From Phycisphaera sp. (GTDB lineage Bacteria > Planctomycetota > Phycisphaerae > Phycisphaerales > UBA1924), in the NCBI GenBank assembly GCA_025916675.1, contig CP098402.1:1421205-1485204 (forward strand): DNA of 64,000 nucleotides. Direction: 5' to 3'. The position numbers were made by a program, and so were the translations under genes. The notes below the pieces were generated by a model that was given only the letters and a program-made list of their open reading frames with translations, ran no database searches and was not told the origin of the DNA. Shown here piece by piece: positions 16,502-29,224 of this stretch; position 1 is the first letter of the stretch; each line of letters starts with the position of its first letter.

Positions 16502-18021
16502 GGGCAGCCGGCCGCGAATGCGTTCTGGAAGGCGAGGAAGTCGAAGATCGTGAGCGAGCCGTCGCCGTCGAAGTCGGCGGCGCAGGGGTTGGTCCTGAAC
16601 GCGAGCAAGACCGAGTCGCTCGTGGCTTCGCCAAGATCGTTCGTCGCTACGCAGTCGTACACGCCGACGTGGTCGAGTTCAGCGGTCAGTTCGAGTGTTG
16701 GTGTCGTGGCACCGTTGATAGCTCCCCCATCGACGAGGGCGACACCATCCATGCGCCATTGGTACTCGATCGTGGCTGCGCCGGTGACGACAACTTCGAA
16801 TTCCACGGCAGCGGGCCCGGCATCGAGCAGCACGTTCTGTGGTTGCACCTCGAACACCGGCTCTCCGACGCAAGCCCAGGACGCGATCCGGTTCGCCGGC
16901 TTGCCGTCGGCTTGTGTAAACCAGCCCGCGGCGGCAAGACGTTCGCGTCCATCGTCTATGAACGTCGTCACGACCTCGACGAAGCTGTCCATGCCGTCAC
17001 CCACGGCAGACCATGTTGTGCCGTCCCATCGGGCGATGTTGCCGACTGAAACCCCACCAGCGGTGTGAAACTTGCCGGATACGTAAAGATCGTCGCCAAG
17101 CGTCGTCATGCCCCACACGACCTGGCGTTCGTCGTCGATGAGGCCGGTGAAGTTTGTCCAGGTGGAGCCATCCCACTTCGCCAAGCCGGTCGCCGGCTGG
17201 CCGTTCATCGAGGCGAACTCGCCGCCGGCGTACAGCGCTGGGCCCGAGCCATCATCGAAGACCTCGAACCAGATGACAGCTTCGTCGGCGAGTACGCCCA
17301 CACCGGTACCAACAGTGGACCAGGACGTACCGTCCCACTTGGCGATGCCGTTGGCTGGGATACCCCCGGCGGTCGCGAACCACCCGCCCGCGTACAGGGC
17401 GGGGCCAGAGCCATCGTCGTAAACGTGCAGGTTGTACACGCCTCCCGGCCCCCCTGCTACTCCGCTGCCAAGCGGCGACCACGACGAGCCATCCCACTTC
17501 GCGACGTTGCTGGCAGCCACACCGCCAGCCGTGCTGAAGTCGCCGCCGGCGTAGAGCGCCGGGCCAGTGCCATCATCGAACACCGTAAGCGTGCGCACGC
17601 CACCGATGTTCATGCCACCGTCGAGGTCGGACCACTGCGAGCCGTCCCACTTCGCGATGCCGCCAACCGGATTGCCGTCGGCGGCCGTGAAGAACCCGCA
17701 GGCGTACAGCGCGTCGCCGGTACCATCGTTGAACGTTTCCATCGCGACCACCCAACTGTCCAGGTCGCCGCCGACGGGCTGCCAGCCGCAGCCGTCCCAC
17801 CTGGCGAGGTAGTTGGCATCCCAGCCGCCAGCACTGGTGAATGTCCCGCCCGCGTACAGCGAATCGCCGGTGCCATCGTCGTGGGTGGCCAGGCAGATGA
17901 TGCGGTCGTCCATGCCGCCGCCCATGGCCTGCCAGCCGCACTCCTGGGCCTGGGTGGCGGTAGTTCCAACGGCCAGGATCGAAATAATGGCGGGATAGGC
18001 AAGTTGGGTCCTGCGCTGCAT
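16498..18021 (-). CDS. Secreted repeat protein with Ig-like and dockerin-like tail
   Basis: A 507-aa exported protein. The signal peptide ends near TTATQAQEC. Residues 30-385 contain about seven repeats of the form LYAGGxFxxAGGxxAxxIAKWDGxxWSxxG, probably a beta-propeller. Residues 390-475 look like an Ig-like domain (PQNVLLDAGPAAVEFEVVV; YQWRMDGVALVDGG; DHVGVYDCVATND). The C-terminus is one copy of the planctomycete dockerin-like unit, DFDGDGSLTIFDFLAFQNAF, ending AAGCP. The other tailed proteins here have two units. Function is unknown; surface display or assembly is inferred from the tail. Confidence 0.85.
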   Translation of the reverse strand: MQRRTQLAYPAIISILAVGTTATQAQECGWQAMGGGMDDRIICLATHDDGTGDSLYAGGTFTSAGGWDANYLARWDGCGWQPVGGDLDSWVVAMETFNDGTGDALYACGFFTAADGNPVGGIAKWDGSQWSDLDGGMNIGGVRTLTVFDDGTGPALYAGGDFSTAGGVAASNVAKWDGSSWSPLGSGVAGGPGGVYNLHVYDDGSGPALYAGGWFATAGGIPANGIAKWDGTSWSTVGTGVGVLADEAVIWFEVFDDGSGPALYAGGEFASMNGQPATGLAKWDGSTWTNFTGLIDDERQVVWGMTTLGDDLYVSGKFHTAGGVSVGNIARWDGTTWSAVGDGMDSFVEVVTTFIDDGRERLAAAGWFTQADGKPANRIASWACVGEPVFEVQPQNVLLDAGPAAVEFEVVVTGAATIEYQWRMDGVALVDGGAINGATTPTLELTAELDHVGVYDCVATNDLGEATSDSVLLAFRTNPCAADFDGDGSLTIFDFLAFQNAFAAGCP

Positions 18022-18184
18022 GATCTCAGTCTCCTTTGGTGAGCCACCCGGCCCGACCCAGAAAACTCCGGTCGCGCGAGAGGACTACGTACGGTACTGA
18101 GCGTTGCCGTCGGGGGTTACTCACGGACTGACAGCCGAACTTCTTGTCTCATCGCCACATTCTGGCTTGAAAGGGTGAAAGAGC

Positions 18185-18709
18185 ATGGCAAATTCTGCAG
18201 CACCTGCGTTCCGCGAACTCATCATCGAGACGCTTCGACATGAGCGGGCCGAGGCCATCAAGATCGCCCGATCCATCCCAGAACAGCACTGCGCGGCCCA
18301 AGCGGGCGGCCTGGCTCAGTCTCCGGCCTGGATCGTCTGCCACTTCTATCTCGCCGACAACCTGCTGAGCCAGAACCTCGGCGTGGTACCCGGGGACATG
18401 CAGAAGCTGTTCGAGGGCGTCGGGCCGGGCTCGGACGTCACCCGGGCGGGCGAGGCAATGCGGACGCATTTCGGCACCTGGACCGGCGCGATCGAAGCCG
18501 CCGAGATGTCGCATCGGGCGCTGCTGGAGGCGATCGCCGCCGCGTCGCCCGAGTTGCTCGCGGCCCCCCACCCCAGCGAGGCCGCCAGAGCGTACTTCCC
18601 CACCGTGGGGCACAATCTGATCTACAACGTCTGGCACGAGGGCAACCACGGCGGGCAATTGCGTGCCTGGATACACGCGGCCAAGCATGAGGGTCTGATC
18701 GCATCTTAG
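18185..18709 (+). CDS. DinB-family protein
   Basis: A 174-aa four-helix-bundle protein of the DinB/YfiT superfamily. The metal-site histidines are visible in WIVCHFYLADN and NVWHEGNHGGQLRAW. Members act as thiol-dependent transferases or have no known activity. No thiol-related neighbours help to choose. GAAAGAG lies a few nt before the ATG. Confidence 0.75.
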   Translation: MANSAAPAFRELIIETLRHERAEAIKIARSIPEQHCAAQAGGLAQSPAWIVCHFYLADNLLSQNLGVVPGDMQKLFEGVGPGSDVTRAGEAMRTHFGTWTGAIEAAEMSHRALLEAIAAASPELLAAPHPSEAARAYFPTVGHNLIYNVWHEGNHGGQLRAWIHAAKHEGLIAS

Positions 18710-18735
18710 AGATAGCTGCCATTTGGCCGGAGTGA

Positions 18736-20298
<1,563 letters not shown>

Positions 20299-20333
20299 CG
20301 CTTGCCCCCAGCTTGAAGAAGGCAAAACACACG

Positions 20334-20360
20334 AGGGCGGCCGATCGGTCGCCCTTTTTT
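20334..20360 (+). terminator. atpD terminator
   Basis: Stem agggcg (20334-20339) with cgccct (20350-20355) around gccgatcggt, followed by six T residues (20355-20360). It lies 35 bp after the atpD stop, indicating that atpD is transcribed without a downstream partner. Confidence 0.85.
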
Positions 20361-20364
20361 ATGG

Positions 20365-20685
20365 TTACGCACTGGTGTGCTGTTGCTCATAGGCCGCAAT
20401 CAATGCCTCGGGAGTGGTGTACAGCCCAGGGTGAGCCAGCCACACCGTTTCGAGTTGGTCCAACGTGTACGGGCCAACATCCACACCGCTCTTTCGCAAC
20501 GCGATGTAGGCATCGCACACCAGCATGACCGGTGTCCGGCGCAGGCGCATGCCCACGACGCGCCCAGGGTTCATCGGGCAGTCGCTGACGAAGCAACGGA
20601 TCCACGGCAGGATAAACCAGATTCCAACCATCGGGAATAACACGGTGGCGACACCTGCGATCCAGCCGATGAAGTATGGGTTCAT
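20365..20685 (-). CDS. Small FloA N-terminal-like membrane protein
   Basis: A 106-aa protein. One or two hydrophobic helices (GWIAGVATVLFPMVGIWFIL) are followed by a stretch resembling the start of flotillin-like FloA: VVGMRLRRTPVMLV, a helix with IALRKSGVDVGPYTLDQLE, then EALIAAYEQQ. In FloA this is followed by about 220 residues of SPFH-like core, which is absent. It is therefore either a shortened relative or an independent partner. The ATG follows directly on the DinB stop, so the two form one transcript. Confidence 0.65.
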   Translation of the reverse strand: MNPYFIGWIAGVATVLFPMVGIWFILPWIRCFVSDCPMNPGRVVGMRLRRTPVMLVCDAYIALRKSGVDVGPYTLDQLETVWLAHPGLYTTPEALIAAYEQQHTSA

Positions 20686-21228
20686 CTACCACTCCCCCGC
20701 ATACTCACACCCGAACTCCCCCGCCGCCAGTTCGATGAGTTGGTGCCGCCGCTTGATGAGCTGGCGGGCGTGCAGCGTGTCGTGGTCGGCCCAGCTCGCC
20801 AGCAGGTCGCCGGCGCGGATCGTGAAGCCCTTGGGGTGGTGGTGCGCCCTGGTCCAGTCGATCGAATCGAGCGGGCCGAGCGAGGCAAGCCATGCCAGGT
20901 TCTCGTGTCGTAGCCTCGTGAATTCATGCAGGAAGCGACGCGGATCACCGTCGAGGTCCTTGAACTTCGTGACATCGCCCTGTGGGTCCATCGTCGGCCA
21001 CGCCTCGGTCGGGTCACGCAGTGTCCGCTCGAGCCGAGGCCGGAAGTCCTCGCGCTCCTCGCGGGCCAGGTGGCCCATGATCTCGGCGATGGCCCAGTCG
21101 TCGGGCCCGGGCTTGAACCGCCAGTCGGCCTCGGGCAGGTCCGCGAGGATGGCCGCGAGCAGATCCGGGAACGTGTGCAGGCGGCTGGCGATGGCGGCCG
21201 GATCGAAGCGTGGGTCGGTCGCGGGCAT
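20686..21228 (-). CDS. DinB_2-type protein
   Basis: A 180-aa helical-bundle protein. The conserved motifs are WRFKPGPDDWAIAEIMGHLA, with the first metal His, and WADHDTLHARQLIKRRHQL, with the others. This is the DinB_2 pattern, distinct from the gene at 18185-18709. The activity is not known. It is co-transcribed with the FloA-like small gene. The 21-bp array B lies upstream of its start. Confidence 0.75.
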   Translation of the reverse strand: MPATDPRFDPAAIASRLHTFPDLLAAILADLPEADWRFKPGPDDWAIAEIMGHLAREEREDFRPRLERTLRDPTEAWPTMDPQGDVTKFKDLDGDPRRFLHEFTRLRHENLAWLASLGPLDSIDWTRAHHHPKGFTIRAGDLLASWADHDTLHARQLIKRRHQLIELAAGEFGCEYAGEW

Positions 21229-21290
21229 GGGCGGGGCCTCCTCCGAGCGGCAGGGTAGAGACCGCTCGCGGGCCGTTCCCGAACCCGGCC

Positions 21291-21500
21291 CGAGCGGCCC
21301 TGGCCATCGACCGAGGAGATCTGGCTGCTTCCCGAGGAGTTGCGTCTATCGCCCGGGGATCTCGGGCGAAAGACAGAGCCATTCGGGCGATGGCCAGGAT
21401 GCCTCGGGCGATGGCCAGGATGCCTCGGGCGATCGACAGAGCCATTCGGGCGATAGCCAGAATCATTCTGTCAGCTGCCAGAATGATTCTGGCCGGACGT
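21291..21500. repeat. 21-bp-period array B (10 units)
   Basis: Ten head-to-tail 21-bp units starting at 21291, without a single indel. Units 5-8 are nearly identical around attcgggcgatggcc or cctcgggcgatggcc. Units 1-4 are degenerate, and units 9-10 change to the palindromes agaatcattct and agaatgattct at the same offset. The array fills most of the divergent region between a DinB gene (minus) and a nucleotidyltransferase (plus). Confidence 0.9.
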
Positions 21501-21615
21501 TATCCTGGTCCGCCCCCGGCACAGAATCGGCGTCGCACCGACGAAATCCGTCATTGTTCGGGTTATCGCAGGCGTGCCCGGTGCCGGGATTTCGTCCGGT
21601 CCCATAGTGTCATGG

Positions 21616-22422
21616 ATGCCCACGAGCGAGCCGCACCGCATCGTCCCGGATCACCCCCTCCGCCAGGACCTCATCGATCCGTACCTTGAAGCCCACCCCC
21701 ATCGCGTGCTGTTCGTCACCGTGAGCGGGGCCCACCTCTACGGCTTCGCCTCGCCCGACAGCGACTACGACTTGCGGGGGGCCCACGTGATCGACCTGCC
21801 CAGCATGATCGGCCTCGACCGCCCGCGCGAGACGTACGAGATTCTCGACCGGGACGCGGAGGTCGAGATGGACCTGGTGACCCACGACGCACGAAAATTC
21901 TTCACGATGCTGCTGGGCCGCAACGGCTACGTGCTCGAACAGATCTGCTCGCCCTTGGTGGTGCACGCCGGCGAGGGCTTCGCCGAGCTGCGCGACATCG
22001 CCATGCGCTGCCTCACCCGCCACCACCGCCACCACTTCCGCAGCTTCGCGACCAACCAGTGGGACCGCGTCGCCGGGCCGAGCCGGGGCACGGTCAAGGG
22101 CCTGCTGTACAGCTATCGCCCGCTGATGGCTGGCATCTACTTGCTCGAAGAGAAGGCGATGGAGAGCAACCTGCGCACGCTCAACGAGAAGTTCGGCCTG
22201 CCGTTTATCGACGATCTGATCGAGCGCAAGGTGAGTGGTGCCGAGACGCAACTGCTGGGCCAGGCGGACCTCGGCTTCCATCGCGAGCAATTCGAGCAGC
22301 TCAATGAACGATTGGAATCGGCGGCGGAGAAGTGCGGACTGCCCGAGACCCCGCCCGAAGCGGCGCGACAGGAGCTCAATGGCCTGCTGGTGCGGTTGAG
22401 GCTCGAAACCCATCGGGCCTAA
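21616..22422 (+). CDS. Predicted nucleotidyltransferase
   Basis: A 268-aa protein of the polymerase-beta-like nucleotidyltransferase superfamily (YcgL/COG3541-like). The catalytic motif is SGAHLYGFASPDSDYD. The following region (RDAEVEMDLVTHDARKFF) carries a possible third carboxylate, and the C-terminal half is helical. The substrate is unknown. The ATG at 21616 (MPTSEPHRIV) is preferred over 21574 because the region upstream is not protein-like; this is a weak choice. Confidence 0.75.
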   Translation: MPTSEPHRIVPDHPLRQDLIDPYLEAHPHRVLFVTVSGAHLYGFASPDSDYDLRGAHVIDLPSMIGLDRPRETYEILDRDAEVEMDLVTHDARKFFTMLLGRNGYVLEQICSPLVVHAGEGFAELRDIAMRCLTRHHRHHFRSFATNQWDRVAGPSRGTVKGLLYSYRPLMAGIYLLEEKAMESNLRTLNEKFGLPFIDDLIERKVSGAETQLLGQADLGFHREQFEQLNERLESAAEKCGLPETPPEAARQELNGLLVRLRLETHRA

Positions 22423-22425
22423 AAT
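22396..22425 (+). promoter_or_regulatory. Promoter of 3-hydroxyanthranilate dioxygenase gene
   Basis: TTGAGG (22396-22401), an 18-nt spacer and TAAAAT (22420-22425). It overlaps the end of the nucleotidyltransferase gene and lies 33 bp before the next ATG. Confidence 0.45.
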
Positions 22426-22458
22426 AGTGTGGCATCACTCGTCGGTCAGGAGGTTCAC

Positions 22459-23046
22459 ATGACGCAAGCCACTTCCACCTCGTTCCCCACCATCAACCTC
22501 CTCAAGTGGATCGACGAGCATCCCGAGGCGTTCACGCCGCCGGTGATGAACAACCAGTTCTTCCACGAGAGCAACGACGCGATCATCTTTGTGTCGGTGG
22601 GCCCCAACACACGCAATGACTACCACGTCAACGCGACCGAGGAGCTCTTCTACCAGCTCAAGGGCGACATCGCCGTCCGCGTCCGGCCGCTCGATGGCGG
22701 CGAGCCGCACAACGTGATCGTGCGCGAGGGCGAGTTGTTCTTGCTCCCGCGCTGGGTGCCCCACCGCCCCCAGCGGCCCGAGGGCACCATCGGCCTGATC
22801 GTCGAATTCCCACGTGGGCTCGATAAGGACGGGAACCCCAACAAGGACGGCCTGCGCTGGTACTGCCCCAAGTGCGACACGTTCGTTCATGAGGCCCAGT
22901 TCCTGCTCAAGCACATCGACCGCGACCTGCACGTGGTGATGGATGACTTCTGGAACGGGCCGGAAGAAGGCCGTACTTGTAAAAGCTGCGGCACGGTGAT
23001 CACGCGAGCACCCGAGTTCGAGATGGATCCTCTGGGCGACGGCTAA
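22459..23046 (+). CDS. haaO: 3-hydroxyanthranilate 3,4-dioxygenase
   Basis: A 195-aa cupin that opens the ring of 3-hydroxyanthranilate on the kynurenine/quinolinate route. Iron-site residues lie in RNDYHVNATEELFYQLKGD (His, Glu) and LPRWVPHRPQRP (His). The bacterial form also has a rubredoxin-like second iron site, CPKCD and CKSCG, both present. AGGAGG 6 nt upstream fixes the ATG at 22459. No kynureninase or nadC lies in the window, so the pathway genes must be elsewhere. It overlaps the convergent gene by 4 bp. Confidence 0.92.
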   Translation: MTQATSTSFPTINLLKWIDEHPEAFTPPVMNNQFFHESNDAIIFVSVGPNTRNDYHVNATEELFYQLKGDIAVRVRPLDGGEPHNVIVREGELFLLPRWVPHRPQRPEGTIGLIVEFPRGLDKDGNPNKDGLRWYCPKCDTFVHEAQFLLKHIDRDLHVVMDDFWNGPEEGRTCKSCGTVITRAPEFEMDPLGDG

Positions 23047-24125
23047 TCGTCATCGCGCCACCTAAACCCCACCGCGATCGGCCGATGATCGCTTCCCGCA
23101 TCCGGTCCAACAACCGACCACACCGGCTTGAGCTCACCTCCGTAGACCGCGTTGTCGATCCGGATACCTGGGGCGTACGACAGCAAGCCATCGGGCGGTC
23201 CCCAGGTCACGCCGCGATCCGTGCCGACGCGGGCGTGGGCCTCCCACAAGCCGACCCGCGCAAGCGGTCGCAGATGGTTAGAGTTCCACGGTGCATTGAA
23301 GTCGCCAACGTAGAGTACACCGTCGGCCCGCGGCTCACCGCTCATTCCACCCAATCGCTCGAACGCGTCATCGGCGACGCGTTGGATCTGGTCCAGCTGC
23401 GCTTGCAAGAGCACGAAACGCATTGGCGGGTATACGTGGACGTTCGTGATATCGACCCGCTTGCCCTCATGCCGGATCCCGACGCGAGGCGATGGAACCT
23501 TCCATACCCGCTCCCAGATGTCTGGTACCACGTCTACAAATGGCATCCGGCTGAGTGTCGCCTGCCCATGGGCGCCCCCGGGTTCTTGCCAGACATGCGG
23601 GTAGCGATCTTGCAGATTACGCGCCACAATCCCGGGCCAGGGATCGGCGTACTCTTGAAACATGATGACGTCCGGGTCGATTTCGGTGATCCAGGCAAGC
23701 AACGGCTCGGCATCGGCCGTGCCATACAGCAGATTGCAACTCAGGACCGTTAGGGTCGAGTCATCATCGGTAGCACGCACGGGCGCTCGCTGGGCTACGC
23801 GCAGCCCGAGCGGGCCAACCGTCACAAGCACACTCGCCAGCAACACCAGCCCCAGCCGCCACCGCCGCAACGCAAAGGCGATCAGCAGCATTCCTCCCGC
23901 CACCAGCCCCGCATGGAAGGCGAAGGTCTGGACTATGAGAGCCAGGAACGAGAAGGCCAACGACTCCGACCCCACCCACTCCACGACTCGCGCTGCCAGC
24001 AACGATACTGGGACGATGATCGCCGCCGCCCACAATACCGTCGCCACTGCCCGCCCTGCGCCTAGCCAGCTATGGTGAAGCTTAGAGTCAGACCGTGTTT
24101 CCGAGGCATCTCGCGTCGTCGGCAT
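23043..24125 (-). CDS. Membrane-anchored endonuclease/exonuclease/phosphatase family protein
   Basis: A 360-aa protein. Three hydrophobic helices lie within residues 20-110 (VLWAAAIIVPVSLLAARVV; ALIVQTFAFHAGLVAGGML; LGLVLLASVLVTVGPLGL). An EEP phosphohydrolase domain follows: LTVLSCNLLYG, PDVIMFQEYAD (metal Glu), VLYVGDFNAPWNS (Asp, Asn) and GSDHRPIAV (Asp-His pair). All catalytic residues are present. This layout is common in proteins annotated as membrane EEP phosphatases of unknown substrate. Confidence 0.85.
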   Translation of the reverse strand: MPTTRDASETRSDSKLHHSWLGAGRAVATVLWAAAIIVPVSLLAARVVEWVGSESLAFSFLALIVQTFAFHAGLVAGGMLLIAFALRRWRLGLVLLASVLVTVGPLGLRVAQRAPVRATDDDSTLTVLSCNLLYGTADAEPLLAWITEIDPDVIMFQEYADPWPGIVARNLQDRYPHVWQEPGGAHGQATLSRMPFVDVVPDIWERVWKVPSPRVGIRHEGKRVDITNVHVYPPMRFVLLQAQLDQIQRVADDAFERLGGMSGEPRADGVLYVGDFNAPWNSNHLRPLARVGLWEAHARVGTDRGVTWGPPDGLLSYAPGIRIDNAVYGGELKPVWSVVGPDAGSDHRPIAVGFRWRDDD

Positions 24126-25022
24126 TCATGGCGTACGACGTGTGGTGGAACGGGTTCGGCCCTATTCTTGGCCTCACCATGATGCTCGACCGACATAAAT
24201 CAACTCGCCCCTGTTCCAATTCTGGTGTTTTGGACCTAAGTCGTCTGCTGCTATGGCTCGCCCTGTTCCCGTTCCTGGCTGCCTGCTCACCGTTCGGTGA
24301 TGCCAACATGTCGACGGCCGATCTCGACCGCGCCCTGACGCAACCCGTAGGCGGCAACGCCGTGTCTTACGTCCACAGCGGAGATCACACTTCCACCCGG
24401 GTCATCTACGTCCACGGCACACCTGGCGATGCTGGCGCGTTCGCCATGTACGTTCGTGACGGCCTCAAGGGTGTTGGATCCATCAGTATTGATCGACCAG
24501 GCTTCGGCCAGACCGGCGGCGATATCGTCCGCTCGTTCGAGGCCCAAGCAGCGGCGTTCGAGCCCCTGCTCGTCGAACGCGATGGACGATGGCCCGTCTT
24601 GGTCGGACACTCGCTCGGCGGGCCGATCGTTGCAAGAGCGGCTGCCGACTACCCCGATCGTGTCGCCGCCATCGTGATCATCGCGGGCTCGCTCGACCCA
24701 GAACTGGAAGGCCCGCGCTGGTTCAATTACGCGGGTGTTTTGCTCAGCCCCGCATTGCCCCGGCCGCTGCGTGTGAGTAACAAGGAGATCTTCGCTGCTC
24801 GTGAGCAGACCGAGCTGCTCGCCGATGTGCTCGAACACATCCGCTGCCCGGTCGTCATCGTGCACGGGACCAGGGACCGGCTCGTGCCATACGCCAACGT
24901 GGAATACATGCGACACGCCTTCACGAACGCGGCCAGCATCGAAGTGATCACGATCGAGGATGGCAACCACTTCATCCCGTGGCAGCGTCCCGACGTTGTG
25001 CGAGACGCCGTCGTGCGTGCGA

Positions 25023-27737
<2,715 letters not shown>

Positions 27738-27878
27738 GGTCTTGTCCTCCGAGTGATCCGGCAGAACCAGTTACAAAGGGCGCGCCGGGGCTCGAAATCG
27801 GGCTGGGAGGGTCTGGAAGCCGGGTTGGTGGCGTCGAGTACGACACCAGAGCGGATCGCACTGCCTCTCTGGCAGTCG

Positions 27879-28343
27879 CTACCAGTTGATCGCGATCGCA
27901 AAGTACAAGTACGCGGCCACCATCGCGAACAAGCCGAGCCAAAGCGGCACCAGCAACGCCACACGCTTCCCGGTGCCCCACCGCCTTACCCGAGTCCACC
28001 TGGCAACCCACAGCCGGGTGCCCAGCCCGCACACGCTTGCGATAATGAGTGGAGCGATCCAATAGAACCCCGGTGCCCAGTCCCCAAAGTACAATGAGAG
28101 CAGGATAAAGACCACACCGGCGATGCCAAAGAACCCCAGCCCCATCGCCAGCGGAAGCAGCCCCAGCACAAGCAACCCGACCTGCGGCTTCTCGGCTTGC
28201 AGCCTCAGCACTGGAGTCTCCCCGCACTCGGGGCACACACCAGAAGTCAGATCACGCAGGTTGTACTTGCACGTAGGGCACGCGACGTCCCGACCCCGGA
28301 CGAAGGCCTCGACCATCTTTTGACTTTCGGGGGCACCCTCCAC
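27879..28343 (-). CDS. Zinc-ribbon membrane protein
   Basis: A 154-aa protein. The N-terminal zinc ribbon ACPTCKYNLRDL...GVCPECGET is followed by three to four hydrophobic helices (VGLLVLGLLPLAMGLGFFGI; VVFILLSLYFG; WIAPLIIASVCGLG; VALLVPLWLGLFAMVAAYLY). A protein of the same plan is encoded at 59090-59965. The type is frequent in planctomycetes and has no assigned function. Confidence 0.75.
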   Translation of the reverse strand: MEGAPESQKMVEAFVRGRDVACPTCKYNLRDLTSGVCPECGETPVLRLQAEKPQVGLLVLGLLPLAMGLGFFGIAGVVFILLSLYFGDWAPGFYWIAPLIIASVCGLGTRLWVARWTRVRRWGTGKRVALLVPLWLGLFAMVAAYLYFAIAINW

Positions 28344-28366
28344 GGGCGCAGTGTACGGGCCGTGGT

Positions 28367-28576
28367 TTAGCCGCTCAGGTCAACCCGACCGCCGACTTCG
28401 CCGGCTCCCGGGCTCGCCGAGACGGCTCCGCGGCTCGACTGGGCCACGTCGGCGGCGTTCTCGATCAGGCTGTTGATCGCCCGCCCCTCGGCCCGGGCCT
28501 GGTCCAGTTGCTTGCTGGCCACCGCGATGCTCACGGAGTTGGCCACGTTCACGTTGCTCAGGCTTGGGCTCGTCAT
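28367..28576 (-). CDS. YjfB-like putative motility protein
   Basis: A 69-aa protein whose pattern (VANSVSIAVASKQLDQARAE, INSLIENA, ending GGRVDLSG) matches the small YjfB family seen in some flagellated bacteria. The role is unproven. The ATG at 28576 is chosen because GGAGGGAG precedes it; a longer frame starts at 28636. No flagellar gene is adjacent. Confidence 0.6.
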   Translation of the reverse strand: MTSPSLSNVNVANSVSIAVASKQLDQARAEGRAINSLIENAADVAQSSRGAVSASPGAGEVGGRVDLSG

Positions 28577-28881
28577 GCTCCCTCCATCGGCCATTGCGGG
28601 CCCGACCTGAAGCGATATCACCAACCATCCAATCATATTCCGAACGATTCGGGCATCGTATCAAGAAAATCGCCCTTGGGGCACCAGAACCGGCGGGCCC
28701 CGGTCCGCGAACCGTTGCCCGTCGCGCTTGACCGGGCTGTCCCAAAGCCGTACAACAGCGGCCAGAAACCCGCGCCCCGGGAGCAACCCAGGGCTGGCGA
28801 GCCGATAGAATCGTCTGAGAATTCCAAGCGGCCCGTTTGGCCGCCATGACAGACCGCCCGAGACCGCAAAGGAAGGCCACC

Positions 28882-29160
28882 ATGACCCGCAGCCAGACCA
28901 CCCGCCGCGTCCTTGTCCCGGCCCTCCTGCTGACGATGACCGGTGCCATGCTGACCGGCTGCGGCAGCGCGGGCCGCCACACCTACCTCCGCTGGAACGT
29001 GGCCCCAGAGCTCGAGACGCTTGACCAGCGCTGGGTCGACACCGACAACGAGTATGCCATCATGAACTCCGAGAACACTCGCATGCTGCGGGGCGACTGG
29101 CGCCGCGTCTGGTACGTCGACCGCCCCAGCCGCCTGACCCGTGAGCCCAAGCCCTACTAG
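28882..29160 (+). CDS. Small lipoprotein
   Basis: A 92-aa exported protein. The signal peptide ends with the lipobox LTGC, followed by GSAGRHTYLRWNVAPELETL and a charged, tryptophan-containing tail. AGGAAGG lies just upstream of the ATG. No domain is recognised. Confidence 0.7.
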   Translation: MTRSQTTRRVLVPALLLTMTGAMLTGCGSAGRHTYLRWNVAPELETLDQRWVDTDNEYAIMNSENTRMLRGDWRRVWYVDRPSRLTREPKPY

Positions 29161-29188
29161 CGCTCGCTCCAGCAATCCCAGGATCACC

Positions 29189-29215
29189 AAGCCCGGCCCA
29201 TCAGGTCGGGCTTTT
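29189..29215 (+). terminator. Terminator after small lipoprotein gene
   Basis: Stem aagcccg (29189-29195) with cgggctt (29207-29213), then a short T-run. It lies between the lipoprotein gene and the end of asd and may serve the plus-strand transcript. Confidence 0.7.
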
Positions 29216-29224
29216 CATTCACCC

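Noticed and set aside
21291-21500. Array B as a CRISPR array
   Set aside because: There are no unique spacers between repeats: unit follows unit every 21 bp. No cas genes are nearby.
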